32,750 bases of DNA from an uncultured Aurantimonas sp. (lineage in GTDB: Bacteria > Pseudomonadota > Alphaproteobacteria > Rhizobiales > Rhizobiaceae): NCBI GenBank assembly GCA_947488615.1, contig CANKZU010000028.1, forward strand, positions 1 to 32,750, read 5' to 3'. The notes below the pieces were generated by a model. It was not told where the DNA came from and did not search any database. It saw only the letters and a program-made list of their open reading frames with translations. Below, piece by piece: positions 1 to 8,701 of this stretch (positions are counted from its first letter, which is position 1; each line of letters starts with the position of its first letter). Both the position numbers and the translations under genes were made by a program.

Positions 1-120
1 ATCAACCCACGCATCAGGGCGTAACAAAAACGACAAAGGCTCTAATCGCCACTGGATGACAGTTCAGTGGCAGGTCAGTACTCTTGCGGTTGAGCAAGAA
101 TTACCTCTTTTAACTAGAGA

Positions 121-172
121 TAAAAAGAGAAAATGGGCCAACGATTTTCCCGAGTTGGAAATCGTTTGGCCC
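121..172 (-). terminator. Rho-independent terminator of ettA
   Basis: On the minus strand, 10 bases past the ettA stop, a long hairpin (arms 157-172 and 135-150, two single-base bulges, loop of about 6) is followed by a T-rich run (complement of 121-134). This is a canonical intrinsic terminator for ettA. Bases 1-120 upstream of it on the plus strand hold no gene I can recognise. Confidence 0.85.
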
Positions 173-182
173 GATCCTCCGA

Positions 183-1832
183 TTAGCGAGTGAGGCGCTT
201 GTAGGTCGGCCGCTTCGGGTTGACCGATTCCGGGCCGAGGCGGCGGATCTTGTCCTGCTCGTAATCCTCGAAATTGCCCTCGAACCATTCAACGTGGCTG
301 TCGCCCTCGAAGGCGAGGATGTGCGTCGCCAGCCGATCGAGGAACATGCGGTCATGGCTGATCACCACGGCGCAGCCGGCATATTCCTCCAGCGCGTCCT
401 CGAGCGCGGTCAGCGTCTCGGTGTCGAGATCGTTGGTCGGCTCATCGAGCAGGATGACGTTGGCACCGGATTTGAGCATCTTGGCAAGATGCACGCGGTT
501 GCGCTGGCCGCCCGACAGGGTGCCGACCTTCTGCTGCTGGTCGCTGCCCTTGAAGTTGAAGTTGCCGACATAGGCCCGCGAGTTCATCTCGTATTTGCCG
601 AGCTTCATGATGTCGACGCCGCCCGACACCTCTTCCCAGACCGTCTTGTTCGGTGCCAGATCGTCGCGGCTCTGGTCGACATAACCGAGGTCCACCGTCT
701 CGCCGACGTCGACCTTGCCGCTGTCGGGCTGTTCCTGGCCGGTGATCATCTTGAACAGGGTCGACTTGCCGGCGCCGTTCGGCCCGATGATGCCGACGAT
801 GCCGCCGGCCGGCAGCTTGAACGACAAATCCTCGATCAGCACCCGGTCGCCATAGCTCTTGGTCAGGTTCTCGACCTCGATCACCCTGTTGCCGAGCCGC
901 TCGCCGGTCGGGATGACGATCCTGCCGTCGGCCGGCTTGCGGTTCTCGGCGATCTCGACCAGCTCGTTATAGGCCTTGATGCGCGCCTTCGACTTGGTCT
1001 GCCGCGCCTTGGCACCCTGCTGGATCCATTCGCGCTCGCGGGTCAACGCCCGCATGCGGGCGTCATCCTCGCGGCCCTCCTGCTTCATGCGCTTGGCCTT
1101 CTTCTCCAGATAGCTGGAGTAGTTGCCCTCGTAAGGCATGCCGCGACCGCGATCGAGCTCGAGAATCCAGCCGGTGACGTTGTCGAGGAAGTAGCGATCA
1201 TGGGTGACCATCAGCACCGAGCCCTCGTACTCGCGCAGGTGCTTTTCGAGCCAGAGGATGGTCTCGGCGTCGAGATGGTTGGTCGGCTCGTCGAGCAAGA
1301 GGATGTCCGGCTTCGACAGGAGCAACTGGCAAAGCGCCACCCGGCGCTTTTCGCCGCCGGATAGCGGCGCGATCAGCGCGTCGGCCGGCGGACAGCGCAG
1401 CGCATCCATCGCCATCTCGACCTGCGACTCCAGGTCCCACAAATTCTGGGCGTCGATCAGATCCTGGAGCTTCGCCCCCTCCTCCGCCGTCTCCTCGGAG
1501 TAGTTCATCATCAGTTCGTTGTAGCGATCGAGGATCGCCTGTTTGTCGGAAACGCCCAGCATGACGTTCTCGAAGACGGTCTTGGTTTCGTCGAGATGCG
1601 GTTCCTGCGGCAGGTAGCCGACGGTGGCGCCTTCGGCCGCCCAGGCCTCGCCGGTGAACTCCTTGTCCTGTCCGGCCATGATCTTCAGCAGCGTCGATTT
1701 ACCCGAACCGTTCGGGCCGAGGATGCCGATCTTGGCGTCGGGGTAGAAGGACAAGTGGATGTTCTCCAGGACCTTCTTGTTGCCGTAGGCCTTGGTTAGT
1801 CCGGACATGTGATAGATGAACTGGCGTGCCAT
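183..1832 (-). CDS. ettA: Energy-dependent translational throttle protein EttA (ABC-F ATPase)
   Basis: 549 residues, close to the 555 of E. coli EttA. It is a soluble ABC-F protein with two ABC ATPase domains and no membrane segments; the family binds the ribosomal E site and gates entry into elongation according to ATP/ADP. The first domain has Walker A GPNGSGKST, signature LSGGEKRRVALCQLLL and Walker B ILLLDEPTNHLD; the second has GPNGAGKST, LSGGQRNRVHLAKML and VILLDEPTNDLD. A charged inter-domain linker (GREDDARMRALTRERE) is present. The reading frame runs on upstream to 2132, but the family N-terminus MARQFIYHMSGLTK fixes the start at 1832. The gene is divergent from the SDR at 2012 and ends at a strong terminator. 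Identity is secure. Confidence 0.95.
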   Translation of the reverse strand: MARQFIYHMSGLTKAYGNKKVLENIHLSFYPDAKIGILGPNGSGKSTLLKIMAGQDKEFTGEAWAAEGATVGYLPQEPHLDETKTVFENVMLGVSDKQAILDRYNELMMNYSEETAEEGAKLQDLIDAQNLWDLESQVEMAMDALRCPPADALIAPLSGGEKRRVALCQLLLSKPDILLLDEPTNHLDAETILWLEKHLREYEGSVLMVTHDRYFLDNVTGWILELDRGRGMPYEGNYSSYLEKKAKRMKQEGREDDARMRALTREREWIQQGAKARQTKSKARIKAYNELVEIAENRKPADGRIVIPTGERLGNRVIEVENLTKSYGDRVLIEDLSFKLPAGGIVGIIGPNGAGKSTLFKMITGQEQPDSGKVDVGETVDLGYVDQSRDDLAPNKTVWEEVSGGVDIMKLGKYEMNSRAYVGNFNFKGSDQQQKVGTLSGGQRNRVHLAKMLKSGANVILLDEPTNDLDTETLTALEDALEEYAGCAVVISHDRMFLDRLATHILAFEGDSHVEWFEGNFEDYEQDKIRRLGPESVNPKRPTYKRLTR

Positions 1833-2011
1833 GGCGCGCTGCCGCTCCGTATGATGAGGGGAAAAGAGAAGTTGCGCCGTCTCTAATCGATCGGGCGCGC
1901 CGGGGCAACGGCGGCGGGTGGCATCGCCGCCACGGCGACACAGTGTTCGTTCGCCGCGACGGCGCCCTGGCCTATTCTTTTCCCGAGACCGCACGTTTAA
2001 GGAGCACGCCC

Positions 2012-2698
2012 ATGTCCATCGCCTTGATCGTCGGTGTCGGAGACGGCCTTTCCGCCTCGCTCGCCCGCAAGCTGGCGGCACGCGGCTTCCAACTGGTGCT
2101 GGCCGCCCGCGATACCGGAAAGCTCGATGCACTGGCCAAAGAGACCCTCGCGAAAACCATCGCCTGCGACGCCTCCAACCCGAATGACGTGGCGCGGCTC
2201 TACGAAGCGATCGACGGGATGGACGGCGAGCTTGCCGCCGCCATCTACAATCCCTCGGCGCGGGTGAGTGGACCGCTGGTCGAGCTCGATCCCGAGGATG
2301 TCCGCCGGGCGCTCGACGTCACGGCTTTTGGCGCCTTCCTGGTCGCGCAACAGGCCGCGCGCCGGATGCTGCTCCGCGGCGATGGCACGATCCTGTTCAC
2401 CGGCGCCTCGGCCGGGATGAAAGGCTATCCGCAATCCGCGCCCTTCGCGATGGGCAAATTTGCGCTGCGCGGCCTCGCCCAGTCGATGGCGCGCGAGCTG
2501 CACCCACAGGGCATCCATGTCGGCCACGTCGTGATCGACGGCGCGATCCGCAATCCGGGCCGCAGCGAGCCCGCCGACAAGCCGGATTCGATGCTCGACC
2601 CGGATGCGATTGCCGACACCTACATCGCGCTTATCGGTCAGCCGCGCTCGGTCTGGTCATGGGAAATCGAGGTCAGGCCGTGGGTGGAGAAATTCTGA
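2012..2698 (+). CDS. SDR family NAD(P)-dependent oxidoreductase
   Basis: 228 residues, a typical length for a classical short-chain dehydrogenase. The N-terminus IALIVGVGDGLSASLARKLA is a Rossmann nucleotide-binding loop, although GVGDGLS replaces the usual TGxxxGIG. The second catalytic area is atypical: GASAGMKGYPQSAPFAMGKFAL has Ser in the strand and Met-Gly-Lys in place of the YxxxK motif (F..MGK), so the catalytic Tyr seems to be Phe. An AAGG-AG type Shine-Dalgarno (1998-2004) sits 7 bases before the ATG; upstream in-frame codons lack family similarity. Substrate is unknown. The tyrosine change suggests either unusual chemistry or a binding role. Stands alone, divergent from ettA. Confidence 0.85.
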   Translation: MSIALIVGVGDGLSASLARKLAARGFQLVLAARDTGKLDALAKETLAKTIACDASNPNDVARLYEAIDGMDGELAAAIYNPSARVSGPLVELDPEDVRRALDVTAFGAFLVAQQAARRMLLRGDGTILFTGASAGMKGYPQSAPFAMGKFALRGLAQSMARELHPQGIHVGHVVIDGAIRNPGRSEPADKPDSMLDPDAIADTYIALIGQPRSVWSWEIEVRPWVEKF

Positions 2699-2719
2699 CG
2701 GCGAAATACGCGCGATGTC

Positions 2720-3738
2720 CTAAATGTCGCGTCCTTGGTCGATCGCCGTGTCCGGACTTTGGGATTTTCGCCCGCTGCGACGCGCCAAAAGAGACCGACT
2801 GCGGCGAAGCCGGAAAAGCCGCCCGTCGATGGCGGCGAGGCCCACCCCGATCAGCCCCATGCCGAGGAAATGTCGCGGGTCGAGGCGTTCCCCAAGCACC
2901 AGGGATCCGAGGATGATGGCGCTGACCGGAATCAGGAAGGTCACGAGCAGCAAATTGGTCGCGCCCGCCGTCGCCAGAATGCGAAAGTAAAGAACATAGG
3001 CGAGCGCCGTCGACAGGGCCGCGATGCCGAGGATCGCGCCGACGGTCGGCAGGCTCGGCATCGCCAGCGTCCAGGGCCGGTCCACGACGAGCGCCAGCGG
3101 CAGCAGCAGCAGTGTCACGCCGTCACCTGCCCGGTGGCCGTCGCAAGCGGCGCGACGCCCATGCGTTTGAACCGCCGGCCGAAGATTCCGGCCAGGGCGT
3201 AGGAGAACGCCGCCGCGAGACAGCCGAGCTGCGCCGCCACCGCGAGCCCGAAACCTTCCAGCGCCGCCGGCCCGATCATCACCGCGACGCCGCCGAGACC
3301 GGCGACGACGCCGGCCAACCGCTTGCCGGTCAGTTTCTCGTCATCGGTCAGGACATGCGCCACGAGGACCGTGAACAGCGGTGTCGTGGCGTTGAGGATA
3401 GCCGCGAGGCCCGACGCGATCTGGGTCTGGCCCCAGACGAACAGGCTGAACGGCACGGCATTGTTGATAAGGCCCATGACCAAGAAGGCGGCCCAGACGC
3501 GCGGCTCCCTCGGCATCCTGACGCCGAGCAGCCGAAGCGCGGCGAACAGGATCACGCTGGCCAGTCCGACCCGCAGCACGACGATGGTGAAGGGCGGCAA
3601 CTCCTTCACCGCGACCTCGGTGAAAAAGAACGATCCGCCCCACAGGACCGAGAGGGTGAGCAGCATGCCCCACTCGCCAAGGGTCATCGCGCGGTTGATC
3701 GTCGTCGCAGGCAATGAGGTGGCGGTCTGGCGGCGCAT
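2720..3738 (-). pseudogene. DMT/EamA family transporter, split by a frameshift
   Basis: Two adjoining reading frames together make one 10-TM drug/metabolite transporter. The first (3738-3115) covers the N-terminal EamA repeat, starting around MTLGEWGMLLTLSVLWGGSFFFTEVAVK-like sequence with the family WGxxF motif, and half of the second repeat; it stops after GQVTA. The second (3118-2720) continues directly with the next helix (TLLLLPLALVVDRPW) and ends in a basic tail. Stop and next GTG overlap as GTGA. One missing base near 3117 restores a single protein of about 338 residues. I infer a frameshifted gene; translation as two coupled halves through the GTGA overlap is possible but would be unusual for this family. 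Start could be 3738 or 3687; neither has a clear ribosome site. Confidence 0.75.
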
Positions 3739-3818
3739 GGTTGAATCGGCTCCCGAAAGTCGAACCCGACCCTATGGAGACTTGCCGACAACCACGACCC
3801 GATTTCCGGAACGCTCTG

Positions 3819-4892
3819 TTATTGCCACCCCGCCGCGTCGACGATGCCGCCGCGGCAGCCACCACGCGCCGGCTCGGCCGCGCCGATGAGATCGCCGAAA
3901 TCGCTGTCCGGCGCGACCGTGCCCGCCAGACTGATGCGCAGCTCCACGATGATCCGCCTGTCGCCGTCGCGCGCGCAGTCGATCAGCACGCGCTGTCCGG
4001 CACCCTTGCCGAACGCTGAGTCGAAGCTGGCGCGAATCGCCGGCGCGTCGAGATGTGTGCCAACGTTCGTCGCGAACAGCCGACCGACCGGCGACGCGTT
4101 GAGTTTGCCGAGCAGCGCCACCGCGTCGGTGAAATATTCCTCGGCGTCTGTCCCGTAACAGCTGCCGTGCTTGATCCATTGGTGGCGGTCGAGATCGGCT
4201 TCGGTCCCCGGCATGACGGAATCAAGCGCCCAGCGCGTCGCTCGGCCCAGTTCAGGCGCGGGCAGCGCCGCCCAGTTGCCGGCCTTGTCCGAGGCGACCG
4301 TGCTTGCCGCCACGTCGCAGTACTCGTTCCCGCGCGGCTGCGGCCAGAGCCCGTGCAGCACGAAGCCGCCGTCCTCGCCGCCGTCCCGGCAGTCCCTTGC
4401 TCTTGGCCTGGTCTCGCAAAAGGCGGCGTGCCAATTGGCCGCGAGTACATAGGCACCAGAACCGGAACGCTGGTCGCCGGATGGCGGCGTCCCTCGATCA
4501 TCTGTCCGGGCCACCCCACTCGCCCGCCCCAACGCCTTCGCCAATGCGTCGATGCCACGTTCTGAAGCGCCGCCGCTGCTCGGATCTTCGCGTACAGCGG
4601 CCGAGGCACGGCCCTCAGTCTCGACGCGGCCACAGCCCACCGCAACCCAACGGCGCGGCGGCTCGGCGTCCGGTATCACGACATAATAGTGCGTCGCGGC
4701 CTCCGAATTGCGGCCGATCAGAACGTACGCGACGCCCGGTTCGGTCGCGACGTCGCCCGGATTGGTCTGTTTGCGGATCGATTGCAGCCCCGGACAGCGC
4801 GCCTCGGCGACGAAGCGGCCGGTCATCGGCACCTGTGCGAATACGGGTGGGGCGACGAGCAGGAGCGCGGCAAGCAGGCTAAAGCGTTTCAT
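3819..4892 (-). CDS. Secreted ribonuclease T2 family protein
   Basis: 357 residues. Residues 1-21 form a signal peptide (MKRFSLLAALLLVAPPVFAQ), so the enzyme acts in the periplasm or outside. RNase T2 enzymes cleave single-stranded RNA through a 2',3'-cyclic phosphate. The first catalytic segment is FVLHGLWPQ, a textbook CAS I with its catalytic His. The second is HQWIKHGSC: the second catalytic His is kept, but the Glu of the usual HEWxKHGxC is Gln (codon CAA). Cysteines flank both segments as in the family. About 150 residues before CAS I are longer than in the minimal fold and contain a Ser/Gly-rich stretch. The frame is open up to 5054; the start is placed at 4892 because it gives the signal peptide. 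Divergent from the hydrolase at 5014. Confidence 0.85.
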   Translation of the reverse strand: MKRFSLLAALLLVAPPVFAQVPMTGRFVAEARCPGLQSIRKQTNPGDVATEPGVAYVLIGRNSEAATHYYVVIPDAEPPRRWVAVGCGRVETEGRASAAVREDPSSGGASERGIDALAKALGRASGVARTDDRGTPPSGDQRSGSGAYVLAANWHAAFCETRPRARDCRDGGEDGGFVLHGLWPQPRGNEYCDVAASTVASDKAGNWAALPAPELGRATRWALDSVMPGTEADLDRHQWIKHGSCYGTDAEEYFTDAVALLGKLNASPVGRLFATNVGTHLDAPAIRASFDSAFGKGAGQRVLIDCARDGDRRIIVELRISLAGTVAPDSDFGDLIGAAEPARGGCRGGIVDAAGWQ

Positions 4893-5013
4893 GAGGCTTC
4901 GATACGTCAGAGCGGCGGCGGGCGAAAGACCACCGCGCAATCGGGGCGAACCGACGGCGGTTTCAAGGGGTTTGGGCCGGTGCCTCTTCGCGCTATACCG
5001 ATGCCCGGTGAGC

Positions 5014-6012
5014 ATGGAAAACGCCACCCGGCCGGCCATCCCGTTGGCCGCCACGAACGAGGATGCGCCGTTGGTCGATCACCGGGAAACCATCGACAGC
5101 CGGTCCGGCGCGGCGGTTCACGTCTACAGCCGCAAGGCACAGGGACGCGCGCGCGGTATCGTTCTGATCCACCACGGCCTTGCCGAACATGCCGGCCGCT
5201 ACGGCCGCTTCGCCGCCGAACTGGCCGGATTCGGCTTCCACGTCTTCGCCCATGATCACCGTGGCCATGGCTCGACCAGCGCGTCTGACGCGCCGTTCCG
5301 TCGCTTTGCCCGCCGCAACGGCGCCGACAGGGTGCTCACCGACTGCCGGGCGGTCCACACCCATGCCCTTGGCCGTTATCCCGACCTGCCGGTCGTGGTC
5401 TTCGGCCATTCGATGGGCGGGCTGATCGCGCTGAACTATGCGGAAACCCACGGCCGCGACCTCGCAGGCGCCGCCGTGTGGAACGCCAATTTCCAGACCG
5501 GACTGCAGGAACGCGTCGGCCGGCTGGCGCTCAAGGCCGAAAAGGCGCTGAAGGGCTCCGACGTGCCGAGCGCGCTGCTCCAGCGCGCCACCTTCGACGC
5601 CTGGGGCAAGGCGATCGATCCGCGCCGCACGATGTTCGACTGGCTGTCGCATGATGACGCCGCGGTCGATGCCTATATCGCCGACCCGCTCTGCGGCTTT
5701 TCGCCGACCTTGTCGATGATGGAGGATGTGATGACGCTGATCTTCCGGGGCGGTTCGCAGGCCGGGCTCGACATGCTGCCGCCCGCGCTGCCGATGCACC
5801 TCGTCGGCGGCACCGACGATCCGATGACCGACAAGGGCGAAGCCATTCGGTGGCTGGGCGGGCATCTGCGCCATGCCGGCTCTCGCGACGTGACGGTCGA
5901 GATCATCGAAGGCGCCCGGCACGAAACGCTCAACGAATTGCCGATCTATCGCGAGCCCGCCGTCGCCAGCCTCAGCGCCTGGCTCCAGCGGATCGTTCCG
6001 GTGGCGGCCTGA
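5014..6012 (+). CDS. Alpha/beta hydrolase, lysophospholipase / monoacylglycerol lipase type
   Basis: 332 residues of the serine aminopeptidase S33 / PldB-like hydrolase family. Visible elements: strand and oxyanion loop IVLIHHGLAEHAGRY, the HDHRGHGxS motif typical of monoacylglycerol lipases, nucleophile elbow GHSMGG with Ser133, acid in GGTDDPMT (Asp268 or Asp269) and catalytic His303 in GARHETLNE. No signal peptide, so cytoplasmic or membrane-peripheral. The frame is open far upstream, but conserved sequence begins near MENATRPAIP; a GTG at 5008 is an alternative start. The likely role is hydrolysis of lysophospholipids or monoacylglycerols; exact substrate not readable. Divergent from the RNase T2 gene with a 121-bp shared upstream region. 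Confidence 0.9.
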   Translation: MENATRPAIPLAATNEDAPLVDHRETIDSRSGAAVHVYSRKAQGRARGIVLIHHGLAEHAGRYGRFAAELAGFGFHVFAHDHRGHGSTSASDAPFRRFARRNGADRVLTDCRAVHTHALGRYPDLPVVVFGHSMGGLIALNYAETHGRDLAGAAVWNANFQTGLQERVGRLALKAEKALKGSDVPSALLQRATFDAWGKAIDPRRTMFDWLSHDDAAVDAYIADPLCGFSPTLSMMEDVMTLIFRGGSQAGLDMLPPALPMHLVGGTDDPMTDKGEAIRWLGGHLRHAGSRDVTVEIIEGARHETLNELPIYREPAVASLSAWLQRIVPVAA

Positions 6013-6109
6013 GCAGCGACGTCCGACCAGGTTTTTCTCCCCCGACCATGGGAGGGCGGGGAACGACTGCCCGGTCCACCGCTTTTCGTTGCAGTTGATG
6101 AGGGAACCG

Positions 6110-6553
6110 ATGGAGCAGTTCTTCGAGGCGGATGCATTCTGGACGACGGCCGAGCAAGCCGGCCGGCTTGTCGCGGCGGCGCTATTTGCTGGAGCGATCG
6201 GTTATGAGCGCGAAAGCAAGGACCATCCCGCCGGCTTGCGGACCCACATGCTGGTCGGCATCGGCGCCTGCCTGTTCACGCTGCTGATGACGTTGCTGAT
6301 CGGCCGCTTCGAAGGCGACGACGTGCGCGCCGATCCGGTGCGCGTGGTCGAGGCGATCACCAGCGGCGTGGCCTTTCTCGCCGCCGGCGTGATTATCCAG
6401 ACGCGCGGTCGCGTGCGTGGGCTGACCACCGGCGCCTCGCTCTGGCTGGCAGGCGCCATCGGGCTCGGCGCCGGTCTGGGCGAGTATCTTCTGTCCTTCA
6501 TCGCAGTCGTGCTGACGCTTGTCGTCTTACGGGCGATCAAAGCGTTCGAGTAA
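6110..6553 (+). CDS. MgtC/SapB family membrane protein
   Basis: 147 residues with four hydrophobic segments, matching the N-terminal membrane domain of MgtC. Family signatures are AGAIGYERESKDHPAGLRTHMLVGIGACLFTL (glycine-rich first loop with ER and the PAGLRTHxLV block) and the segment GVAFLAAGVIIQ followed by RGLTTGASLW. The C-terminal ACT-like domain of longer MgtC proteins is absent, as in many short SapB-type members. Of three in-frame starts (6089, 6098, 6110) only the ATG at 6110 has an AGGGA Shine-Dalgarno at the right distance. MgtC of intracellular pathogens is linked to growth at low Mg and modulation of the F-type ATPase; the role here is not established. It lies about 100 bases after the hydrolase gene and may be co-transcribed. 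Confidence 0.9.
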   Translation: MEQFFEADAFWTTAEQAGRLVAAALFAGAIGYERESKDHPAGLRTHMLVGIGACLFTLLMTLLIGRFEGDDVRADPVRVVEAITSGVAFLAAGVIIQTRGRVRGLTTGASLWLAGAIGLGAGLGEYLLSFIAVVLTLVVLRAIKAFE

Positions 6554-6734
6554 CAGCCATACCCCGCGCGATCCTTCACAATCGCATGGCTTGATCGCGA
6601 GGCGATGGGCCTGCCGGCTCCGATTATCGCGAAAATCATTGTAATGGCTGGATTCATGAACCCTACGCCATGCACGGGAAGCATGGCTGACATGCCGAAA
6701 CATCTCTGGTTTTGGATGCGATAATCCCTATGTA

Positions 6735-6858
6735 GAGAGTACGTTAGTTGCGGGCGATACCTCCTCCCTTCGTTCCGCTCTGACTGTTTCCTCCCAGGAT
6801 TTTCCAATGGAAGATCCTTCTTTCAGCCGGGTTCTCGCGAGCCCGGCTTTTTTTGCGC
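6735..6858 (+). ncRNA. Candidate trans-acting small RNA with CCTCCC motifs
   Basis: No ORF explains 6554-6928. Within it lie a pyrimidine block CCTCCTCCC (6760-6768), a second CCTCCC (6790-6795), a small hairpin (GGATTTTCC loop AAT GGAAGATCC, 6798-6818, one mismatch) and a strong intrinsic terminator (6825-6854). Exposed CCUCCC motifs complementary to ribosome binding sites plus a 3' terminator hairpin are the layout of several rhizobial sRNA families (suhB/mmgR-like and alpha-r14-like); which family, if any, I cannot tell. The 5' end is a guess: GATAAT at 6720-6725 or CTATGT at 6728-6733 could be a -10 box, and no good -35 box is seen. Confidence 0.5.
6825..6854 (+). terminator. Rho-independent terminator of the candidate sRNA
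   Basis: Arms AGCCGGG (6825-6831) and CCCGGCT (6842-6848), a 10-base loop and a run of seven T (6848-6854). It is oriented on the plus strand, 270 bases after the MgtC-like gene, so it probably ends the small RNA and could also stop read-through from mgtC. Confidence 0.85.
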
Positions 6859-6928
6859 CGTGCGCCAAAACAAAACGGGCGCTCCCTTTTCGGGACCGCC
6901 CGCTGGTCGATGGCATCCGCGAGGTGAA

Positions 6929-8134
6929 TCAGCCGTCGAGGCTGGAGCAAAACCGCTGGATGCGGGAGCAGGCCTCTTCGAGCAGCGCCTCCGATGTGGC
7001 GTAGGAAATCCGGAAATTCGGACCTAGCCCGAAGGCCGAGCCGTGCACCACCGCGACGCCTTCGGCTTCCAGCAGCTCCGTCACGAAATCCTCGTCGCTC
7101 GCGATCACCTTGCCGGCGCCGGTCTTCTTGCCGATCAGCCCCTGGCATGACGGGTAGACGTAGAAGGCGCCCTCCGGCGATGGACATTCGATACCGTTCG
7201 CCTGGTTCAGCATCGAGACGACCAGATCGCGGCGGCCTTCGAAGACGGCGCGGTTCGTACCGATGAAATCCTGCGGGCCGTTCAGCGCCTCGACCGCCGC
7301 CCATTGGGCGATCGAGCAGGCGCCGGACGTCTGCTGGCCCTGGATCATGTCCATCGCCTTGATCAATTGCACCGGTCCTCCGGCATAGCCGATTCGCCAG
7401 CCGGTCATCGCATAGGCCTTGGAGACGCCATTGATGGTCAGGGTGCGGTCGTAAAGGTTGGGCTCGACCTCGGCCGGAGTCGTGAAGGTGAAGTCGCCAT
7501 AGACGAGGTGCTCATACATGTCGTCGGTCATCACCCAGACATGGGGATGGCGCATCAGCACGTCGGTCAGTGCCTTCAGTTCGGCCCGCGTATAGGCCGC
7601 GCCCGACGGGTTCGACGGTGAGTTGAACAGAAACCATTTGGTCTTCGGCGTGATCGCCCTTTCGAGCGCGTCCGGCGTGAGCTTGAATTGCGTCTCGATG
7701 CCGGCCTCGACGAAGACCGAAGTGCCGCCGCAGATCGCCACCATCTCGGGATAACTCACCCAATAGGGTGCCGGGATGATCACCTCGTCGCCGGGGTTCA
7801 GCGTCGCCATGAAGGCGTTGAACAGGATTTGCTTGGCGCCGGTGCCGACGATCGTCTGCTCAGGCTTGTAGTTGAGATTGTTCTCGCGCTTGAACTTGTC
7901 CGACACCGCCTGGCGCAATTGCGGAATGCCGGAGACGGGCGTGTATTTGGTCTCACCGCGCTCGATGGCCTCGACCGCCGCCTGCTTGATGTTGTCCGGC
8001 GTATCGAAATCGGGCTCTCCGGCCCCAAGTCCGATGACGTCGCGGCCGGCGGCTTTCAGTTCGCGCGCCTTCTGGGAAACGGCGATTGTGGCGGACGGCT
8101 TGACGCGATCGAGGGCGGCGGCGAGGAAAGCCAT
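6929..8134 (-). CDS. aatA: Aspartate aminotransferase (class I, PLP-dependent)
   Basis: 401 residues, the usual length for the I-gamma aspartate transaminases of rhizobia. It interconverts aspartate/2-oxoglutarate and oxaloacetate/glutamate; many relatives also accept aromatic amino acids or prephenate. Visible landmarks: GLGAGEPDFDTPDNIK near residue 40, GTGAKQILFN, NSPSNPSGAAYT (Asn and Pro near the cofactor), DDMYEHLVY with the cofactor-contacting Asp/Tyr, and the PLP lysine in NGVSKAYAMTGWRIGY. The C-terminal FRISYATS supplies the substrate-carboxylate Arg. Start 8134 has a GGAG Shine-Dalgarno. Upstream in-frame codons to 8212 are not family-like. Single transcription unit between the sRNA and the TetR operon. 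The symbol follows rhizobial usage; aspC-type naming is equally possible. Confidence 0.92.
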   Translation of the reverse strand: MAFLAAALDRVKPSATIAVSQKARELKAAGRDVIGLGAGEPDFDTPDNIKQAAVEAIERGETKYTPVSGIPQLRQAVSDKFKRENNLNYKPEQTIVGTGAKQILFNAFMATLNPGDEVIIPAPYWVSYPEMVAICGGTSVFVEAGIETQFKLTPDALERAITPKTKWFLFNSPSNPSGAAYTRAELKALTDVLMRHPHVWVMTDDMYEHLVYGDFTFTTPAEVEPNLYDRTLTINGVSKAYAMTGWRIGYAGGPVQLIKAMDMIQGQQTSGACSIAQWAAVEALNGPQDFIGTNRAVFEGRRDLVVSMLNQANGIECPSPEGAFYVYPSCQGLIGKKTGAGKVIASDEDFVTELLEAEGVAVVHGSAFGLGPNFRISYATSEALLEEACSRIQRFCSSLDG

Positions 8135-8275
8135 GGAAGGACTCCGGTCAGAACGTCGGGAAGGCTCCCGCAGGAGCGCGCGGACCCTAATCGCAGATGT
8201 TTTGCATCGCAAGCGCGCGTGCTACCGCGACGGCACCGCTCGTCGAACGCCACGCGCGGGCATCCTCGATCCCGT

Positions 8276-8629
8276 TCAGCGTTCGACGATTATCTCGAAG
8301 CCGCCGAAGATCAAGCGTTTGCCGTCGAACGGCATCGGATTGAGATCCGGCTTGAGGCGCGGATCCTCCATCAGCTTGGGCATCGCCTCGTTGCGAACCT
8401 CCTTGGAGGGCCAGATGATCCAGGAGAAAATCACTGCCTCGTCCAGCTTGCGCTGGACTGCCATTGAAAACGACGTCACCTGGCCCTCCGGCACGTCATC
8501 GCCCCAGCACTCCACCACCTTGAGCGCGCCATACTCCTTGAACACCGTCGCCGCGTCCTCGGCATGTTTGCAGAATTTCTCCCGATTGGCGGTCGGTACG
8601 GCCGCCACGAATCCATCGACATAGGTCAT
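8276..8629 (-). CDS. DUF1428 family protein
   Basis: 117 residues, matching the DUF1428 family (E. coli YbaA-like, dimeric ferredoxin-like alpha/beta barrel fold). Signature sequence: MTYVDGFVAAVPTANRE at the start, ALKVVECWGDDVPEG in the middle, FSWIIWPSKEVR and the terminal GGFEII. No enzyme activity is established for the family. A perfect GGAGGA Shine-Dalgarno selects the start at 8629 over the frame opening at 8662. It is the last gene of the operon that starts with the TetR regulator at 11587, 72 bases after the VOC gene, so it probably shares the inducing signal. Confidence 0.88.
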   Translation of the reverse strand: MTYVDGFVAAVPTANREKFCKHAEDAATVFKEYGALKVVECWGDDVPEGQVTSFSMAVQRKLDEAVIFSWIIWPSKEVRNEAMPKLMEDPRLKPDLNPMPFDGKRLIFGGFEIIVER

Positions 8630-8701
8630 TGTGCTTCCTCCTTCAGCTGAAGTTGGTGTCAAAGCAGCAGGCCGCTCCCGCTATCCGATAGGCGACGCCT
8701 C

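Noticed and set aside
294..1364. Long plus-strand frame of 356 codons opposite ettA
   Set aside because: It lies wholly antisense to the strongly supported ettA gene; open antisense frames are expected in GC-rich DNA. The same holds for 4993-5922, 7688-8467, 9250-10026, 11866-12765 and 17304-18500.
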